Source: Neoarius graeffei (Eukaryota; Chordata; Actinopteri; Siluriformes; Ariidae). From it: a DNA stretch of 64,000 nucleotides. A program made the translations under genes and the position numbers. Where the stretch lies: contig NC_083572.1 in NCBI RefSeq assembly GCF_027579695.1, forward strand, positions 12,975,915 through 13,039,914, read 5' to 3'. Below the pieces are notes generated by a model. The model ran no database searches. It was not told where the DNA came from and saw only the letters and a list, made by a program, of their open reading frames with translations. Positions 22,936 through 34,790 of this stretch are shown one piece after another (position 1 is the first letter of the stretch; each line of letters starts with the position of its first letter).

Positions 22936-24330
22936 GTATTTGATGAAGAAAACATTTTGGAGCATATTGTTATTGGACTGTCTTGGGCTGTTTTACATTA
23001 CACCGTTAATTTTTTTTTCTTATAATGCCATACCTTGTCATGTTTTATTGTTTCAATCATGAACCAAATAGTAAAGCTGTTGGAGTCAAGTCTGTTCTCA
23101 AGACCAATATAATTTTTTTTTTTTTTAATTTACTTGGACTTGTTACTGACTTAGTGGCATTTGTATACTTTGGGATTTGGTTTTGCTCAATATAGACTTG
23201 GTCTGGGCCAAGAGTTTGTCAAAAAAAAAGAAAATATTTGTGTTACAAGTTTGACAAGAAGTAATTCCTTCTTCTAGAAAACATAGCCTTGTCTTCAGTG
23301 CAGTGCAACTCTTGACTTTGAAAAAGAGTAGACGGTTTTTGGTCTTGCTTTCATTTGGACATGATCTTGACTTGGCCTCGACCCCCTAAAGCATTTTTTT
23401 TTTTGGTTATTCTTTCTGTTGGATTGACAATGGACCACAAATTTACTGTATGAGCATACTGCTTAGGCAGTGCTTCGCCAACATCCCTAACTGCTTATCT
23501 AGTGTCTTTACGCTACCTTTTAAATGAGCAAGGATTGATCTTGCCCAAAAGTAAACGTGTGTGACAATAATAAATGAGGTTTGAATGCCTGGGTGAGTCT
23601 GTTGTACTGAATTCTTCAATGGTGTGTCAAAATTCAAATTTCTATTTATGCATCTTACCATAATGGTAGTGTGATTATATGGGAAGTTGTAACAGGAGTA
23701 CGACATGTTTCTTGTAAACTGGATCCTTGTAAACATGGTTAATGGTACATTGTGAGGTCAGCTGGTTCTGGGCAAGTCACTTTGTTCCCTAGTCACTTGG
23801 ATCCATAGTTCTTATTCTTCATTCATTAGTCACCTGCTTCATTTGTTGTGGGCAAGGATTACTAAGGAAAATAGCTATTTGCACGCAAAATACAGAAAAA
23901 CACAGCACTCAGACAGATCTGAAAATTACAGCACTGACTGGGTAGCAGTGACCGGATACATCTACTGGATTTGCCAAGGCTCAATGTGGCAATGGGTTTT
24001 TTATTTTTTCCCCCCCACAGAACATTGGGACAATTCCACAAAATAGTCAGTGCAGCAGACATTGAAATTACATACCAGACTGGCCAAGATAAATCACTTC
24101 CACCAAGAATATCATAAACATGCATAAACAATAAGTCAGAAGGTCAAAATACATGCTCGGATATAGGAGATATAACTATAAAACCTAGACACTGATGATT
24201 TAATGGATGAATGATATTGAATGTAAATGCAAACATGAATATATAGGTCTTTGTCTACCCCCTTTGTCCATGCCCTTGATTATATCTGTAAAAAATCCAG
24301 TTGCAGTCCCCCAAAACATGTCCGCTCATA
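22936..24330. other. Intergenic DNA, no recognised gene
   Basis: T-rich stretches and short frames only. The 89- to 97-codon frames here have no motif I recognise. Confidence 0.55.
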
Positions 24331-25936
24331 CAGTAGGGCAAAAAAGTATTTAGTCAGCCACCAATTGTGCAAGTTCTCCCACTTAAATAGATGAGAGAGG
24401 CCTGTAATTTTCATCATAGGTACACTTCAACTATGAGAGACAGAATGGGAGGAAAGAATCCAGGAAATCACATTGTAGGATTTTTAATGAATTAATTGGT
24501 AAATTCCTCGGTAAAATAAGTATTTGGTCACCTACAAACAAGCAAGATTTCTGGCTCTCACAGACCTGTAACAACAACTTTAAGAGGCTCCTCTGTCCTC
24601 CACTCGTTACCTGTATTAATGGCACCTGTTTGAACTCGTTATCAGTATAAAAGACACCTGTCCACAACCTCAAACAGTCACATTCCAAACTCCACTATGG
24701 CCAAGACCAAAGAGCTGTCAAAGGACACCAGAAACAAAATTGTAGACCTGCACCAGGCTGGGAAGACTGAATCTGCAATAGGCAAGCAGCTTGGTGTGAA
24801 GAAATCAACTGTGGGAGCACTTATTAGAAAATGGAAGACATACAAGACCACTGATAATTTCCCTCGATCTGGGGCTCCACGCAAGATCTCACCCCGTGGG
24901 GTCAAAATGATCACAAGAACGGTGAGCAAAAATCCCAGAACCACACGGGGGGACCTAGTGAATGACCTGCAGAGAGCTGGGACCAAAGTAACAAAGGCTA
25001 CCATCAGTAACACACTACGCCGCGAGGGACTCAAATCCTGCAGTGCCAGACATGTCCCCCTGCTTAAGCCAGTATGTGTCCAGGCCCATCTGAAGTTTGC
25101 TAGAGAGCATTTGGATGATCCAGAAGAGGATTGGGAGAATGTCATATGGTCAGATGAAACCAAAATAGAACTTTTTGGTAAAAACTCAACTTGTCGTGTT
25201 TGGAGGAGAAAGAATGCCGAGTTGCATCCAAAGAACACCATACCTACTGTGAAGCATGGGGGTGGAAACATCATGCTTTGGGGCTGTTTTTCTGCAAAGG
25301 GACCAGGACGACTGATCCGTGTAAAGGAAAGAATGAATGGGGCCATGTATCATGAGATTTTGAGTGAAAACCTCCTTCCATCAGCAAGGGCATTGAAGAT
25401 GAAACGTGGCTGGGTCTTTCAGCATGACAGTGATCCCAAACACACCGCCCGGGCAACGAAGAAGTGGCTTCGTAAGAAGCATTTCAAGGTCCTGGAGTGG
25501 CCTAGCCAGTCTCCAGATCTCAACCCCATAGAAAGTCTTTGGAGGGAGTTGAAAGTCCGTCTTGCCCAGCGACAGCCCCAAAACATCACTGCTCTAGAGG
25601 AGATCTGCATGGAGGAATGGGCCAAAATACCAGCAACAGTGTGTGAAAACCTTGTGAAGACTTAGAGAAAACGTTTGACCTCTGTCATTGCCAACAAAGG
25701 GTATATAACAAAGTATTGAGATGAACTTTTGTTATTGACCAAATACTTATTTTCCACCATAATTTGCAAATAAATTCTTTAAAAATCAGACAATGTGATT
25801 TTCTGGATTTTTTTTTTCTCATTTTGTCTCTCATAGTTGAAGTGTACCTATGATGAAAATTACAGGTCTCTCTCATCTTTTTAAGTGGGAGAACTTGCAC
25901 AATTGGTGATTGACTAAATACTTTTTTGCCCCACTG
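24331..25936 (+). mobile_element. Tc1-like transposon, nearly intact
   Basis: Termini cagtagggcaaaaaagt / complement, with long matching arms (CACCAATTGTGCAAGTTCTC at the left, its complement at the right), flanked by TA at 24329-24330 and 25937-25938. Length 1,606 bp. It is the best-preserved Tc1 element in the window. Confidence 0.95.
24697..25665 (+). CDS. Tc1-like transposase, truncated by 18 residues
   Basis: A 322-residue frame from ATG 24697 ([20 protein letters not shown]). It has two helix-turn-helix units (about 1-110) with the PRKISPRG linker. The DD34E core has the Asp of [13 protein letters not shown], the first Asp of FQHDSDPKH and the Glu of SPDLNPIE, with 34 residues between the last two. 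A TAG at 25663-25665 cuts the end; the same frame continues for about 17 more codons to KGYITKY and a stop, so the intact protein would be about 340 residues, the family norm. Whether the shortened protein works cannot be judged. Confidence 0.88.
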   Translation: MAKTKELSKDTRNKIVDLHQAGKTESAIGKQLGVKKSTVGALIRKWKTYKTTDNFPRSGAPRKISPRGVKMITRTVSKNPRTTRGDLVNDLQRAGTKVTKATISNTLRREGLKSCSARHVPLLKPVCVQAHLKFAREHLDDPEEDWENVIWSDETKIELFGKNSTCRVWRRKNAELHPKNTIPTVKHGGGNIMLWGCFSAKGPGRLIRVKERMNGAMYHEILSENLLPSARALKMKRGWVFQHDSDPKHTARATKKWLRKKHFKVLEWPSQSPDLNPIESLWRELKVRLAQRQPQNITALEEICMEEWAKIPATVCENLVKT

Positions 25937-26440
25937 TATGTTGCACCAAAACTCATACATATACTGTACAAACGCTCTAACAGGCATCAAAGTTGGCCAT
26001 AAAATCCTGTGTGGTTTAGTCTGACTGTGGTTTTGGTTTGTCTAGAACAAATCTGTAATTAAATCTGGCACATAATGAGTCCTTCTGGTCATTTACAGAT
26101 GGATCACACACACACACAGCAATTATATGGTCTGTGTGGATGGATTATTGGTCCTCCGGGGTGAAGAAGTGCATGGGGATCTCTATCGGATCATGTGTCA
26201 TATAAAGATAAGGATCGTGTGTGTGAGACACCTATTTCTTTTGTTTATACTGTATCAAGGTTTGGACATGGCACATTATACGTAATTCTGAGGTAATTAA
26301 TTTAAGTGTACACTTTGGAAAAGGTCAAATATTGAACCACTTCTTACTTTAAATATTATGCATTACAAATGATTAGTTCTGAATATTAACCAGAGAAAAA
26401 TAAAATCTTGCCAAAACAAACCAACTAGCTAGATAGATGT
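25937..26440. other. Intergenic DNA, no recognised gene
   Basis: A short ACACAC tract lies near 26107. Nothing else seen. Confidence 0.5.
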
Positions 26441-26500
26441 TATTTAGTGACTTTACTTCAGTTTCAACTGATCTCAATTCAGTCATAAATTCAGTTTCCC

Positions 26501-27367
26501 ATCCATCCATTATCCATAACCGTTTATCTTGTGCAGGGTCGTGGGCAAGCTGGAGCCTATCCCAGCTGACTATGGGCGAGAGGTGGGGTACACCCTGGAC
26601 AAGTCGCCAGATCATTGCAGGGCTGACACACACACCCCTTTTCCACCAGATCAGTTCCAGGGCTGGTTCGGGGCCAGTGCTGGTTCACAACACATTCAAC
26701 TTGCGAGCCAGCTGAGAACCAGTTTGCTTTTCCATAGCTCGTGGTGCTAAGAGAAGCCACGTCATTATGTCACTGTATACATCAGTTACATCACTACGTT
26801 TGCAGAAACCTTGGCGCAAATATCGAAGCAAAAACAACACGGAAGAAGCAGCAGCAGCAACAATAATAATAATAATGGATGACTTCGCGTTTGTACAGCT
26901 GCTGCTTCTCGTCGCTTAAAAATGGTGATCTTTCGCGGTCTTGTTATTGTTGTTGGTCTTAACAACTCTGCCCCCCCGCTGACGTAAGCGGTTCTTTCCT
27001 CTGGCCCAGCAGAGAGTTGGTGCTAGCCTGGAACCGGTTTTTCTGGCCCCAGAGCCAGTTCTTTGTCAGTGGAAACAGAAAACCCGGTTCCAAACTAAGC
27101 ACTGGCCCCGAACCAGCCCTGGAACTGCTTTGGTGGAAAAGGGGCAACAGAGACAAACAACCATTCACACTCTCACCTACAATTAGACACTAATTAGCCT
27201 AACCTGCATGTCTTTAGGGGAAACTGGAGCACCTGGAGAAAACCCACACAGAGACAGGGAAAACGTGCAAACTCCACCCAGAAAGGCCCTCATTGGCCGC
27301 TGGGCTCAAACCCAGAACCTTCTTGCTGTGAGGCAACAGTGCTAACCACTACACCACCGTGCCGCCC
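26501..27367 (-). mobile_element. tRNA-headed SINE split by a MITE
   Basis: Minus-strand SINE with target duplication attcagtttccc at 26489-26500 and 27368-27379. The body is interrupted by the inverted-repeat element 26635-27144. Without it the SINE has normal length. Confidence 0.9.
26635..27144. mobile_element. MITE with long inverted termini (ccccttttccacc)
   Basis: The left arm ccccttttccacca, then cagttccagggctggttcgg, is matched by the complement of the right arm over about 45 bp. The centre contains GCAGCAGCAGCAACAATAATAATAA. No coding frame. The target duplication could not be settled because the left edge is an ACAC run. Confidence 0.82.
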
Positions 27368-27379
27368 ATTCAGTTTCCC

Positions 27380-28265
27380 TTTACCTCAGTTTGACCATTA
27401 CCTCAGTTCGAATTTAACTAACCTCAACTTTACCTCAGTTTGAATTTGTATCCGTTCAACTTTAATTCAATTTGGCTTTACCTCTGACTTTACCTCAGTT
27501 TAATTTACTTCTTTTTGAATGTACCTCAGCACAAGTTTTCTTCAGTTTGACCATTTCTTTCAGTTCCTATTTACCTCCGTTTGACTTTACTTCAATTTGG
27601 CAATTTCCTTGGTTCGACTTTTCCTCATTTGCTCAATTTGAATTTGCCTCAGATTGAAAATGAGCTCGGTTTGATGTTTCTTCAGTTTGAATGTACCTCA
27701 GCTTCAGATTTTACCTCAGCTTGACTTTACTACTGGTTGAATTTACCTCAGCTTCAGATTTTACCTCAGGTTGTGCTCTTCTGGCGCCGTATGAGTGGCA
27801 GCCAGTTTCAGTAGCTCTTCCTTTTCTTATCATTTTTTGTTTCTTTTTATTGTCTTTAGTCGTACCCTTCTTAGTATTTAATCTTACTTGTTCACATGCT
27901 ACTATGGATGTGCTTTTGGTGAGGCTACTTTTTACTTATTTTGGGACTTTTTGTAAATTTCTCCACCAAGGGATGAATAAAGTTTATCTTATCTTATTTT
28001 TTCCCCAGTTTTTCAATCACCTTTAATTCACATTTACCTCAAGTTGCCTTTACCTCAATTTGACCACTTTATCAATTTGAATGTAATTCAGTTTTCATTT
28101 ACCTCCATTCGACTATTAGCTCTGTTTGAATTTACCTCAGCTCAGCTTCATTCCAGTTCGACATTACCCCAGTTCACATTTACTTCAGTTTGACTTTACG
28201 TCAGTTTGATCATCTCCTCCATTTGAATTGACCTCAAGGCAAATTTACCTCAGTTGGATTCCATT
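27380..28265. repeat. Degenerate minisatellite, unit like TTTACCTCAGTTTGA
   Basis: Dozens of imperfect copies of a roughly 14-16 bp unit (tttacctcagtttga and variants). The same unit also occurs left of the SINE (26450-26495), so the SINE inserted into the array. A retroelement tail (27781-28006) interrupts it. Confidence 0.85.
27781..28006 (+). mobile_element. Retroelement 3'-end fragment
   Basis: Not made of the surrounding minisatellite unit. It ends GGGATGAATAAAGTTTATCTTATCTTAT, i.e. a polyadenylation-like AATAAA followed by an ATCTT-type tail, typical of fish non-LTR elements. Similar tail logic to 31045-31258. Confidence 0.65.
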
Positions 28266-28858
28266 TCTCTTAAAGCGGAGTGATCAGGGAACTCACGTCT
28301 GCCATCTGCATTTGTGAATGAATGGAATTGCAGTTGTCTTTATACTTTTTGGTGAAAATCCAAATAATTGTGTTTTCAGATCAATGTGTGACCTGTAGGT
28401 TTCGAGCAGTGCTCTGAATAATGAGTTATTGAATGAACACACAACACTAACACAAGGTACTACAGGTCTGTTTATAATTCTGCTGTTTGGAATTATTGTT
28501 TCTGAATCAAGATGATGTGGACAGATGTGTGCAAAGTTGAATGGGGTCACATATCGTTGTTTTTTGGTTTATTTTTTTATAGAAGCATTTTGGAGAAAAA
28601 CAGATATATACATTTTTAAATATGTTTCCCACAGATCTATATCAACCTTTCAATTACTTTCAATTTTCAAACCAATCTTTATGAAACATCTTCCAAGAAA
28701 GTCAAGTCAAAATCGTTTGTGGTTAAAATGTATAGTGTCTCGGGACATGTATGACTGTTTTAGAAAGTGGTGTTTGGGGTGCAAGTGTGTGTGTGTTTGA
28801 GGGTGTGAGGGTGTGTGTTGAAATGCAGAAAGAGGCTTGGTGTCATTTGATTCTCAAA

Positions 28859-28910
28859 CCAATCACAAACTTCGAAAGCAGTTCCTGTGAAGGGGTTAGA
28901 ACAGTATAAA
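28859..28910 (+). promoter_or_regulatory. bglap core promoter: CCAAT and TATA boxes
   Basis: CCAAT at 28859-28863 and TATAAA at 28905-28910. A start about 30 bp downstream (near 28935) would give a 5' leader of about 80 nt before the ATG at 29014. A compact TATA promoter fits osteocalcin genes. Confidence 0.7.
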
Positions 28911-29013
28911 GGTGCTCAGGGAAACGACAGAAAGCAGAGGAAGAAGAACCGAAGACGAGCAAGACACAGAAAGTGAAGCTCTGAAGAAGAGGCAAGCTAC
29001 AAAAGACAAAAAG

Positions 29014-31388
29014 ATGAAGACTTTCACCCTCCTCATCCTCTTTTCTGTGCTGTCTGCCTGCATATCCACAGGAGGTAAGATGGACAAATAAAGAAATTTT
29101 CTCTTTACATTTTTAAATTGCAGTTTAAAGAACATCACTAGGGCTGTACGTCTTTACGTTCTGCGTTCATGTTTGTCCTGTGTGCAGTAGTGGATATCGC
29201 TGCTGAACCTGACTCTGCTCCTGAAGCTGATCCTGCAGCTGATCTTACAGCCGATTCTGCAGCTGATCTTACAGCTGATTCTGCAGCTGATCCTGCAGCT
29301 GATTATGCAGTTGATTATGCAGCTGATCCTGCAGTTGATGCCGCCGCAGCCTCAGACTCTTCCTCTGAATCAGACTCTTCCTCTGAATCAGACTCATCCT
29401 CTGAATCAGATTCCGCCTCAGACTCCGCCTCAGACTCTGCATCTGACTCTGCATCAGAGTCCGATTCTGCCTCTGATTCTTCCTCATCTGAGTCCAACTC
29501 TAACAGTGTTGAAGGTGAGACACGTGCCACTACATTACACTAAAGAGTTGTTTGGACAGGACTGGCTTTGAGTGTTTAATGTGTGTGTGACGCTGGTGTT
29601 TTCCATCCTTCAGCCACAGGTGCACCTGACCACGTGATGGTGAAGAGATCTCTCGCCACGGCTCTGCTGAGAAGACACAGAAGGGCAGGAACGGCAGCAG
29701 CTGACCTGACCCCATTTCAGCTGGAGAGGTACACTTCCTGCTCCATGCTATACTCATGCTTTCTTAGATTCTATTCTAGTCCCTGAAGACTGTATAAGAC
29801 ACTATTCAACTCCGTATATTCTTAAGAGAATCTTTTTCTATTCTATTCTATGAAGACTGTATCAGATTCTATTTTCCTATGTTCCTGAGAATCTTATTCT
29901 GTTCAATTCTATTCTAAGAAGACTATATCAGACACTATTCTACTACATATATTCCTGAGAATCCTTTTCTATTCTATTTTATGAAGACTGAACCAGATTC
30001 TATTCTACTATATTCCTGAGAAATGTATTCTATTCTGTTCTATTCTCTGAAGACTGTATCACACTATTCTATTACGCATATTCCTAAGAAACATTTTCTT
30101 TTCAATTCTATAAAGACTGCATCAGATTCTATTCTCCTATATTCCTGAAAACCTTATTCTATTCTATTCTATTCTATTCTATTCTATTCTATGAAGACTG
30201 TATCAGACACGATTCTACTACATATATTTCTGAGAATCTTTTCTTTTTTCTTTAAAGACTGTATCAGATTCTATTCTACTATAATCCTGAGAAAATTATT
30301 CTATGCTATACTATGCTATTCTATTCTCCGAAGATTGTATCACACTAGTCTATTACATATATTCCAAAGAATCATTTTCTTTTCTCTTACATAAAGACTG
30401 TATCAGATTCTATTCTATTCCTGAAAACTTTATTCTATTCTATTCAGTTCTATTCTATGAAGACCTTTTCAGACATGATTCTACGACATATTCCTCAGAA
30501 TCTTTTTCTTTTCTTTGAAGACTGCATCAGATTCTATTCTCCTATATTCCTGAAAACCTTATTCTATTCTATTCTATTCTATTCTATTCTATTCTATGAA
30601 GACTGTATCAGACATGATTCTACTACATATATTCCTGAGAATCTTTTTTTTTCTTTGAAGACTGTATCAGATTATATTCTACTATAATCCTGAGAAAATT
30701 ATTCTATGCTATACTATGCTATTCTATTCTCCGAAGACTGTATCACACTAGTCTATTACGTATATTCCGAAGAATCATTTTCTTTTCTCTTATTTAAAGA
30801 CTGTATCAGATTCTATTCTATTCTATTATATTCCTGAAAACCTTATTCTATTCTATTCTATTCTATTCTATTCTATTCAGTTCTATTCTACGAAGACCTT
30901 TTCAGACATGATTCTATAACGTATATTCCTGAGAATCTTTTTCCTTTCTTTGAAGACTGTATCAGATTCTATTCTACTATAATCCTGAGAAAATTATTCT
31001 ATTCTCCGAAGACTATATCACACTATTCTACGATGTATATGCAATGTGCAATATCTCTTCTGTTGGACTCTTTCTTCCTCTTCCCCATATCTAATTCTTA
31101 TTCTTTTTTATATTTGTATATGTAAATGCCTAATTTAATTTATCTAGAAGTTTTTCTCTCTTTCTATTCTCTGTTTATCCTGTAATGATGCTACTGGAAT
31201 TTTAATTTCCCTGAGGGAACCCACCCAAAGGGATCAATAAAGTTCTATCTAATCTAATATTCCTAAGAAACATTTTCTTTTCTCTTCTATAAAGACTGCA
31301 TCAGATTCTATTCTATTCAGTTCTATTCTATGAAGACCTTATCAGACACTATTCTTTATATATATAATATTTTTTTTCTCACACATAC

Positions 31389-31457
<69 letters not shown>

Positions 31458-32086
31458 ACTGAGAATCCTTTTCTTTTCTTTGAAGACTGTATCGGATTCT
31501 ATTCTACTATAATCCTGAGAAAATTACTTGATTCTATTCTCCGAAGACTGTATTACACTATTCTATACTGTATATTCCTAAGAAACATTTTCTTTTCTCT
31601 TATAAAGACTGTATCAGATTCTATTCTATTATATTCCTGAAAATCTTATTCTATTCTAGGAATAGCTGTAATTTCAGCCAGTTGTCTGTATGTAGGTCTC
31701 AATTTGTACTCCATTTTATTCTATTCTACTGAAAGACATTCCACTCTTGCTAGGGTCACCTTTTAAGGAACACTCCTTAGTTATCTACGTGTTAACTTTA
31801 TTAAGAAATATATGCATAGGTTTTTAAAAACCTGCTAATTCAACAACTGCATACTTTAAAGTGCAAATGTCCAACAACAGTAATATGCTCTATAATGTGA
31901 ATGTTAACAATATTTATAATATTTAATATATAACAATATTTTCTGTCATCTAAACTGAAACATTTTCATTATTTTTCTAACAGTCTGAGAGAGGTGTGCG
32001 AGCCCAACTTGGCCTGTGAACACATGTCTGACACCGACGGGATCGTGGCAGCTTACAACGCATACTACGGCCCTGTCCCTTTCTAA
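29014..32086 (+). CDS. bglap: Osteocalcin (bone Gla protein), OC2-like with acidic propeptide
   Basis: Coding exons: 29014-29074, 29188-29514, 29614-29728, 31984-32086; GT-AG at every junction and phases agree. Exon 1 encodes a signal peptide ([18 protein letters not shown]). Exon 2 (109 codons) is an acidic propeptide: Ala/Asp repeats, then Ser/Asp/Glu repeats. Exon 3 ends the propeptide with a basic cleavage site RRHRR. The predicted 48-residue mature protein has a Gla domain with Glu at mature positions 14, 18 and 21 for vitamin K-dependent carboxylation, Cys20 and Cys26 for the disulfide, and the usual C-terminus AYYGPVPF. It is secreted and binds calcium and hydroxyapatite in bone. The long acidic propeptide is the mark of teleost OC2; OC1 lacks it. 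Confidence 0.93.
29188..29514 (+). repeat. Tandem repeats in bglap exon 2
   Basis: First half: codon repeats for (S)AADLTAD-like units. Second half: SDSSSE- and SDSAS-like units, partly identical at DNA level (gactcttcctctgaatca repeated). Serines followed by acidic residues are typical casein-kinase-type (Fam20C) phosphorylation sites. The repeat makes length polymorphism likely. Confidence 0.85.
31045..31258 (+). mobile_element. LINE 3'-end fragment in bglap intron 3
   Basis: Ends TTTCCCTGAGGGAACCCACC, then GGGATCAATAAAGTTCTATCTAATCTAAT: a hairpin-like CCCTGAGGG, AATAAA and an ATCT-type tail, typical of fish LINE 3' ends. It is flanked on both sides by the minisatellite. Confidence 0.75.
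31398..31450. repeat. (AT)n microsatellite
   Basis: About 25 AT units inside bglap intron 3. Confidence 0.95.
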
Positions 32087-32218
32087 ACGGACTCGGAGAG
32101 AAGCTGCTTCTACAAGGACTCAAAGCTAATCCAGATTTAGTTGGAACAGAAATCAGCTTTGCGGTATTTGAACGGGTCTCACTACTTCCCCTGCTTTGCA
32201 AAGAGGTGAAGGGAGAAA

Positions 32219-32224
32219 AATAAA
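32219..32224 (+). terminator. bglap polyadenylation signal
   Basis: AATAAA 133 nt after the stop codon. A second AATAAA is at 32791-32796, so a longer 3' UTR is possible. Confidence 0.75.
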
Positions 32225-32229
32225 GGACT

Positions 32230-32889
32230 GTTTTAGCTTTTACCCTCGACAGCTCCAGCTTTTGCTTTGCTGTATGTTTTCACTGAAACCACTAGTGTGT
32301 TTCTGGTTTTGTATCAGAGGTGACCGCAACCACAGTGACAACTCATTTAGGTAGTAGTCTAAGAATAGCATGGGTTCATCACGATGTACATGATCTCTGT
32401 GGTGTGATCGACATGACAACTGTATACCGTCACAGGGACTGTAAAATGCCACATCTGCTAATGTAGTGTTTCATCGTAGAGCTATTTTGCTTTATCTGCA
32501 TAGATCAAGGAATGGCACATTAGTAGGCAAGCCATAAACACGTCATTCATTTTATTTAGTCTTAAGTTATTGTTGTTTTGTTGAGTTTATGTTCTCTTGA
32601 ATGCTGAATGCCATTTTTTTTTTGTCACAAAGGTGCTAAACCTCCCTATTTCACACTTGAAGCTTAGGGAGATAAAATCATGAACTGTACTTTACACACA
32701 TTTGCTAGTTGATCTAGGACTCGTCTCTTATTTTAATATACACAGCATTTTTTTGTGACAATGATATGGAAAATGCTTGTATGTTGTTTTAATAAAATTG
32801 TTTTAACATGTACAATTCAGAAATCATACTATGATTTGTTTTTTAAAATTTTTTTTATTTATTTATTTTTAAATTTGGCCGAATCATAT
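32230..32889. other. bglap 3' flank
   Basis: Possible long 3' UTR to the second AATAAA (32791). No other gene seen. Confidence 0.5.
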
Positions 32890-32893
32890 TTAA

Positions 32894-33674
32894 AGCCTTT
32901 CAATTTCATAAAATAAGTGAAATTTAGTTCCCTCTGAAATGTGGTCATTGTGATAGATGTTTATTTGTGTAATATCTCACAAAATATCAGGCCATTCTGT
33001 GGCTGGGAAGTTATTTAATTTGAGGGGATTCCCTAGAAAATAATGTGCATAAAATCGCTTGCTTCAAGCAGACCGAGGAAGTCCATGTGCGCATGCGCAG
33101 GTTTACCACCTTCTTCTTCTTTTAGGTTTTACGGCAGCTGGCATCCACCATGTTGCATTACTGCCATCTACAGGTTTACCTTTGACCGTGCACTGACAGT
33201 TCCATCATTCTGTCGCTAAACGAACAGCTGATCACACCAAGGTGCTCGCTGACCGCCAATATTTATCAGTTTGGTCCTGCGTTTCCTTTCCTTCGCAACA
33301 TAACGTCTTTTCTTCTCACTTTCCGTTACTGTAGTTGGTTGTTCACGTTTCATTCGCGTTCTCCGTTTTTCTCTTCTGTTTCGAGTTTGTATCCCACAAT
33401 GCCTTGCGCAAATGGGGAAAGCCCACCATGTGATGCATGACGTAGTATCTTGAATTGGGTCATGGTGAAGCAGGCAAAAATAGCGAAGAATTTAGGGTCA
33501 CGTGGCTCTAAATTCATTAATTGTTCTATTTTTTAAAAAACTAATAAAATTGGAAGTCTGTGATTTGAATTCAGTAGCTTTCAGTCCACTAAACAAAACT
33601 AATTGGGTGTCGGGGGGGGGGGGGGGGAGTCTTTTTATGACCTACACTTGAAAAATCTGAAAGGCAGTGTACCT
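32894..33674. mobile_element. Non-autonomous TTAA-flanked DNA transposon, copy 2
   Basis: Flanked by TTAA at 32890-32893 and 33675-33678. It matches 17758-18518 along most of its length. The left tip has lost the tagacgg part of the terminus. It contains a G16-like run near 33611. Confidence 0.82.
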
Positions 33675-33678
33675 TTAA

Positions 33679-34466
33679 CAAACAGTTGACAGGCCGTGAA
33701 CAATCTATATTTGTAGTATGGTGTTGAATCCAAACCAAAAAGAAACCATTTGCACATTTTATAGGCTACATTTTCAGTAGCATACCAAGGAATAGTTTGG
33801 AATTGTAATTTACACTTTATTTTTTTACACCAGTAAGCCAATAAGTTAGTGTTCAAAGTTTGTCTCGTTAGTTCAGCACTGAAACCACAACACTGTGCAT
33901 ACGTAAATCATTACACGCTCACCTCAGTCCGTGTTGAGTTGTTCAGTATCTTTCACACACTTGCTCATACCTTGAACTAAACTTTTTTCAAAACTATTAC
34001 GAACAGACATGGAACTGGGATATTCTGTGATTGGGACCATTTAAGCCCTTGTAACTCTTAAAAATTAAACAAGTGAGTTGTTACAGCATGGAATTAGTCA
34101 ATACACAAAATGTAGTGAACTAACTAACTGACTTTCAATGCTAACTTTCAAATAACTACGGATAGTCTAATAATTTACTCAAGTAAATTCATTGTTGGTT
34201 ATCCTCCTGGTCACGGTTGTGTGTCATGGAACTGAAGCCTATCCCAGGAGCACTGTGCACAATTGGTGGTAACACACTTTGGGTGGGATGCCAGTCATTC
34301 ACAAGGTACTGTTCCAAATCTAATAGTTCCTGAAAAGACAATCTTGCAAACAGGGTGATAGTTTTGATTTATCTGTACTGAGGAAAGTTTAATCCATTTA
34401 TCCAGCACACACAGACACAGCTGTTCAGAAATGTTTCTCAGTTCATTCAAAGACAAACACAAGTAT
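33679..34466. other. Intergenic DNA with an old SINE-body fragment
   Basis: 34200-34310 resembles the SINE body (cctatcccaggag, then ggtgggatgcca) but is highly diverged. No gene seen. Confidence 0.5.
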
Positions 34467-34776
34467 ACACTAATCAGCCATAACATTATGACCAGTGACA
34501 GGTGAAGTGAATAACATTGATAATCTCATTACAATGGCACCTGTCAAGGGGTGGGATACATTAGGCAGCAAGAAGAGAACAGTCAGTTCTTGAAGCTGAT
34601 GTGTTGGGAACAGGAAAAATGGGCAAGCTTAAGGATCTGAGCAACTTTGACGAGGGCCAAATTGTGATGGTTAGATGACTGGGTCTGAGCATCTCCAAAA
34701 TGGCATGTCTTGTGGGCTGTTCCCAGTATGCAGTGGTTAGTACCTACCAAAAGTGGTCCATGGAAGGACAACTGGT
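34467..34776 (+). mobile_element. 5' fragment of a different Tc1/mariner-like element
   Basis: Left end CACTAATCAGCCATAACATTATGACC, a leader, and a transposase start MGKLKDLSNFDEGQIVM with an in-frame TGA at about 34678, then the second helix (LVGCSQYAVVSTYQKW). It breaks off where a SINE begins. Confidence 0.8.
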
Positions 34777-34790
34777 GCAATTTGAGTGTG

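Larger units (their letters stand above)
29780..31680. repeat. Large ATTCT-rich minisatellite in bglap intron 3
   Basis: Repeated blocks of roughly 60-70 bp (GAAGACTGTATCAGATTCTA, then CTACTATATTCCTGAGAA) alternate with (ATTCT)n runs, for example at 30160-30190, 30565-30597 and 30850-30885. Higher-order units are visible: 30100-30400 and 30510-30820 are very similar. A retroelement tail (31045-31258) and an (AT)n run (31398-31450) interrupt it. Confidence 0.92.

Noticed and set aside
29269-29530. Minus-strand and frame-shifted open frames over bglap exon 2
   Set aside because: Mirror frames of a low-complexity repeat; only the frame joined by splice sites to the signal peptide and Gla domain is real.
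30160-30900. CRISPR-like array in bglap intron 3
   Set aside because: Units vary in length and have no distinct spacers; it is a eukaryotic minisatellite.
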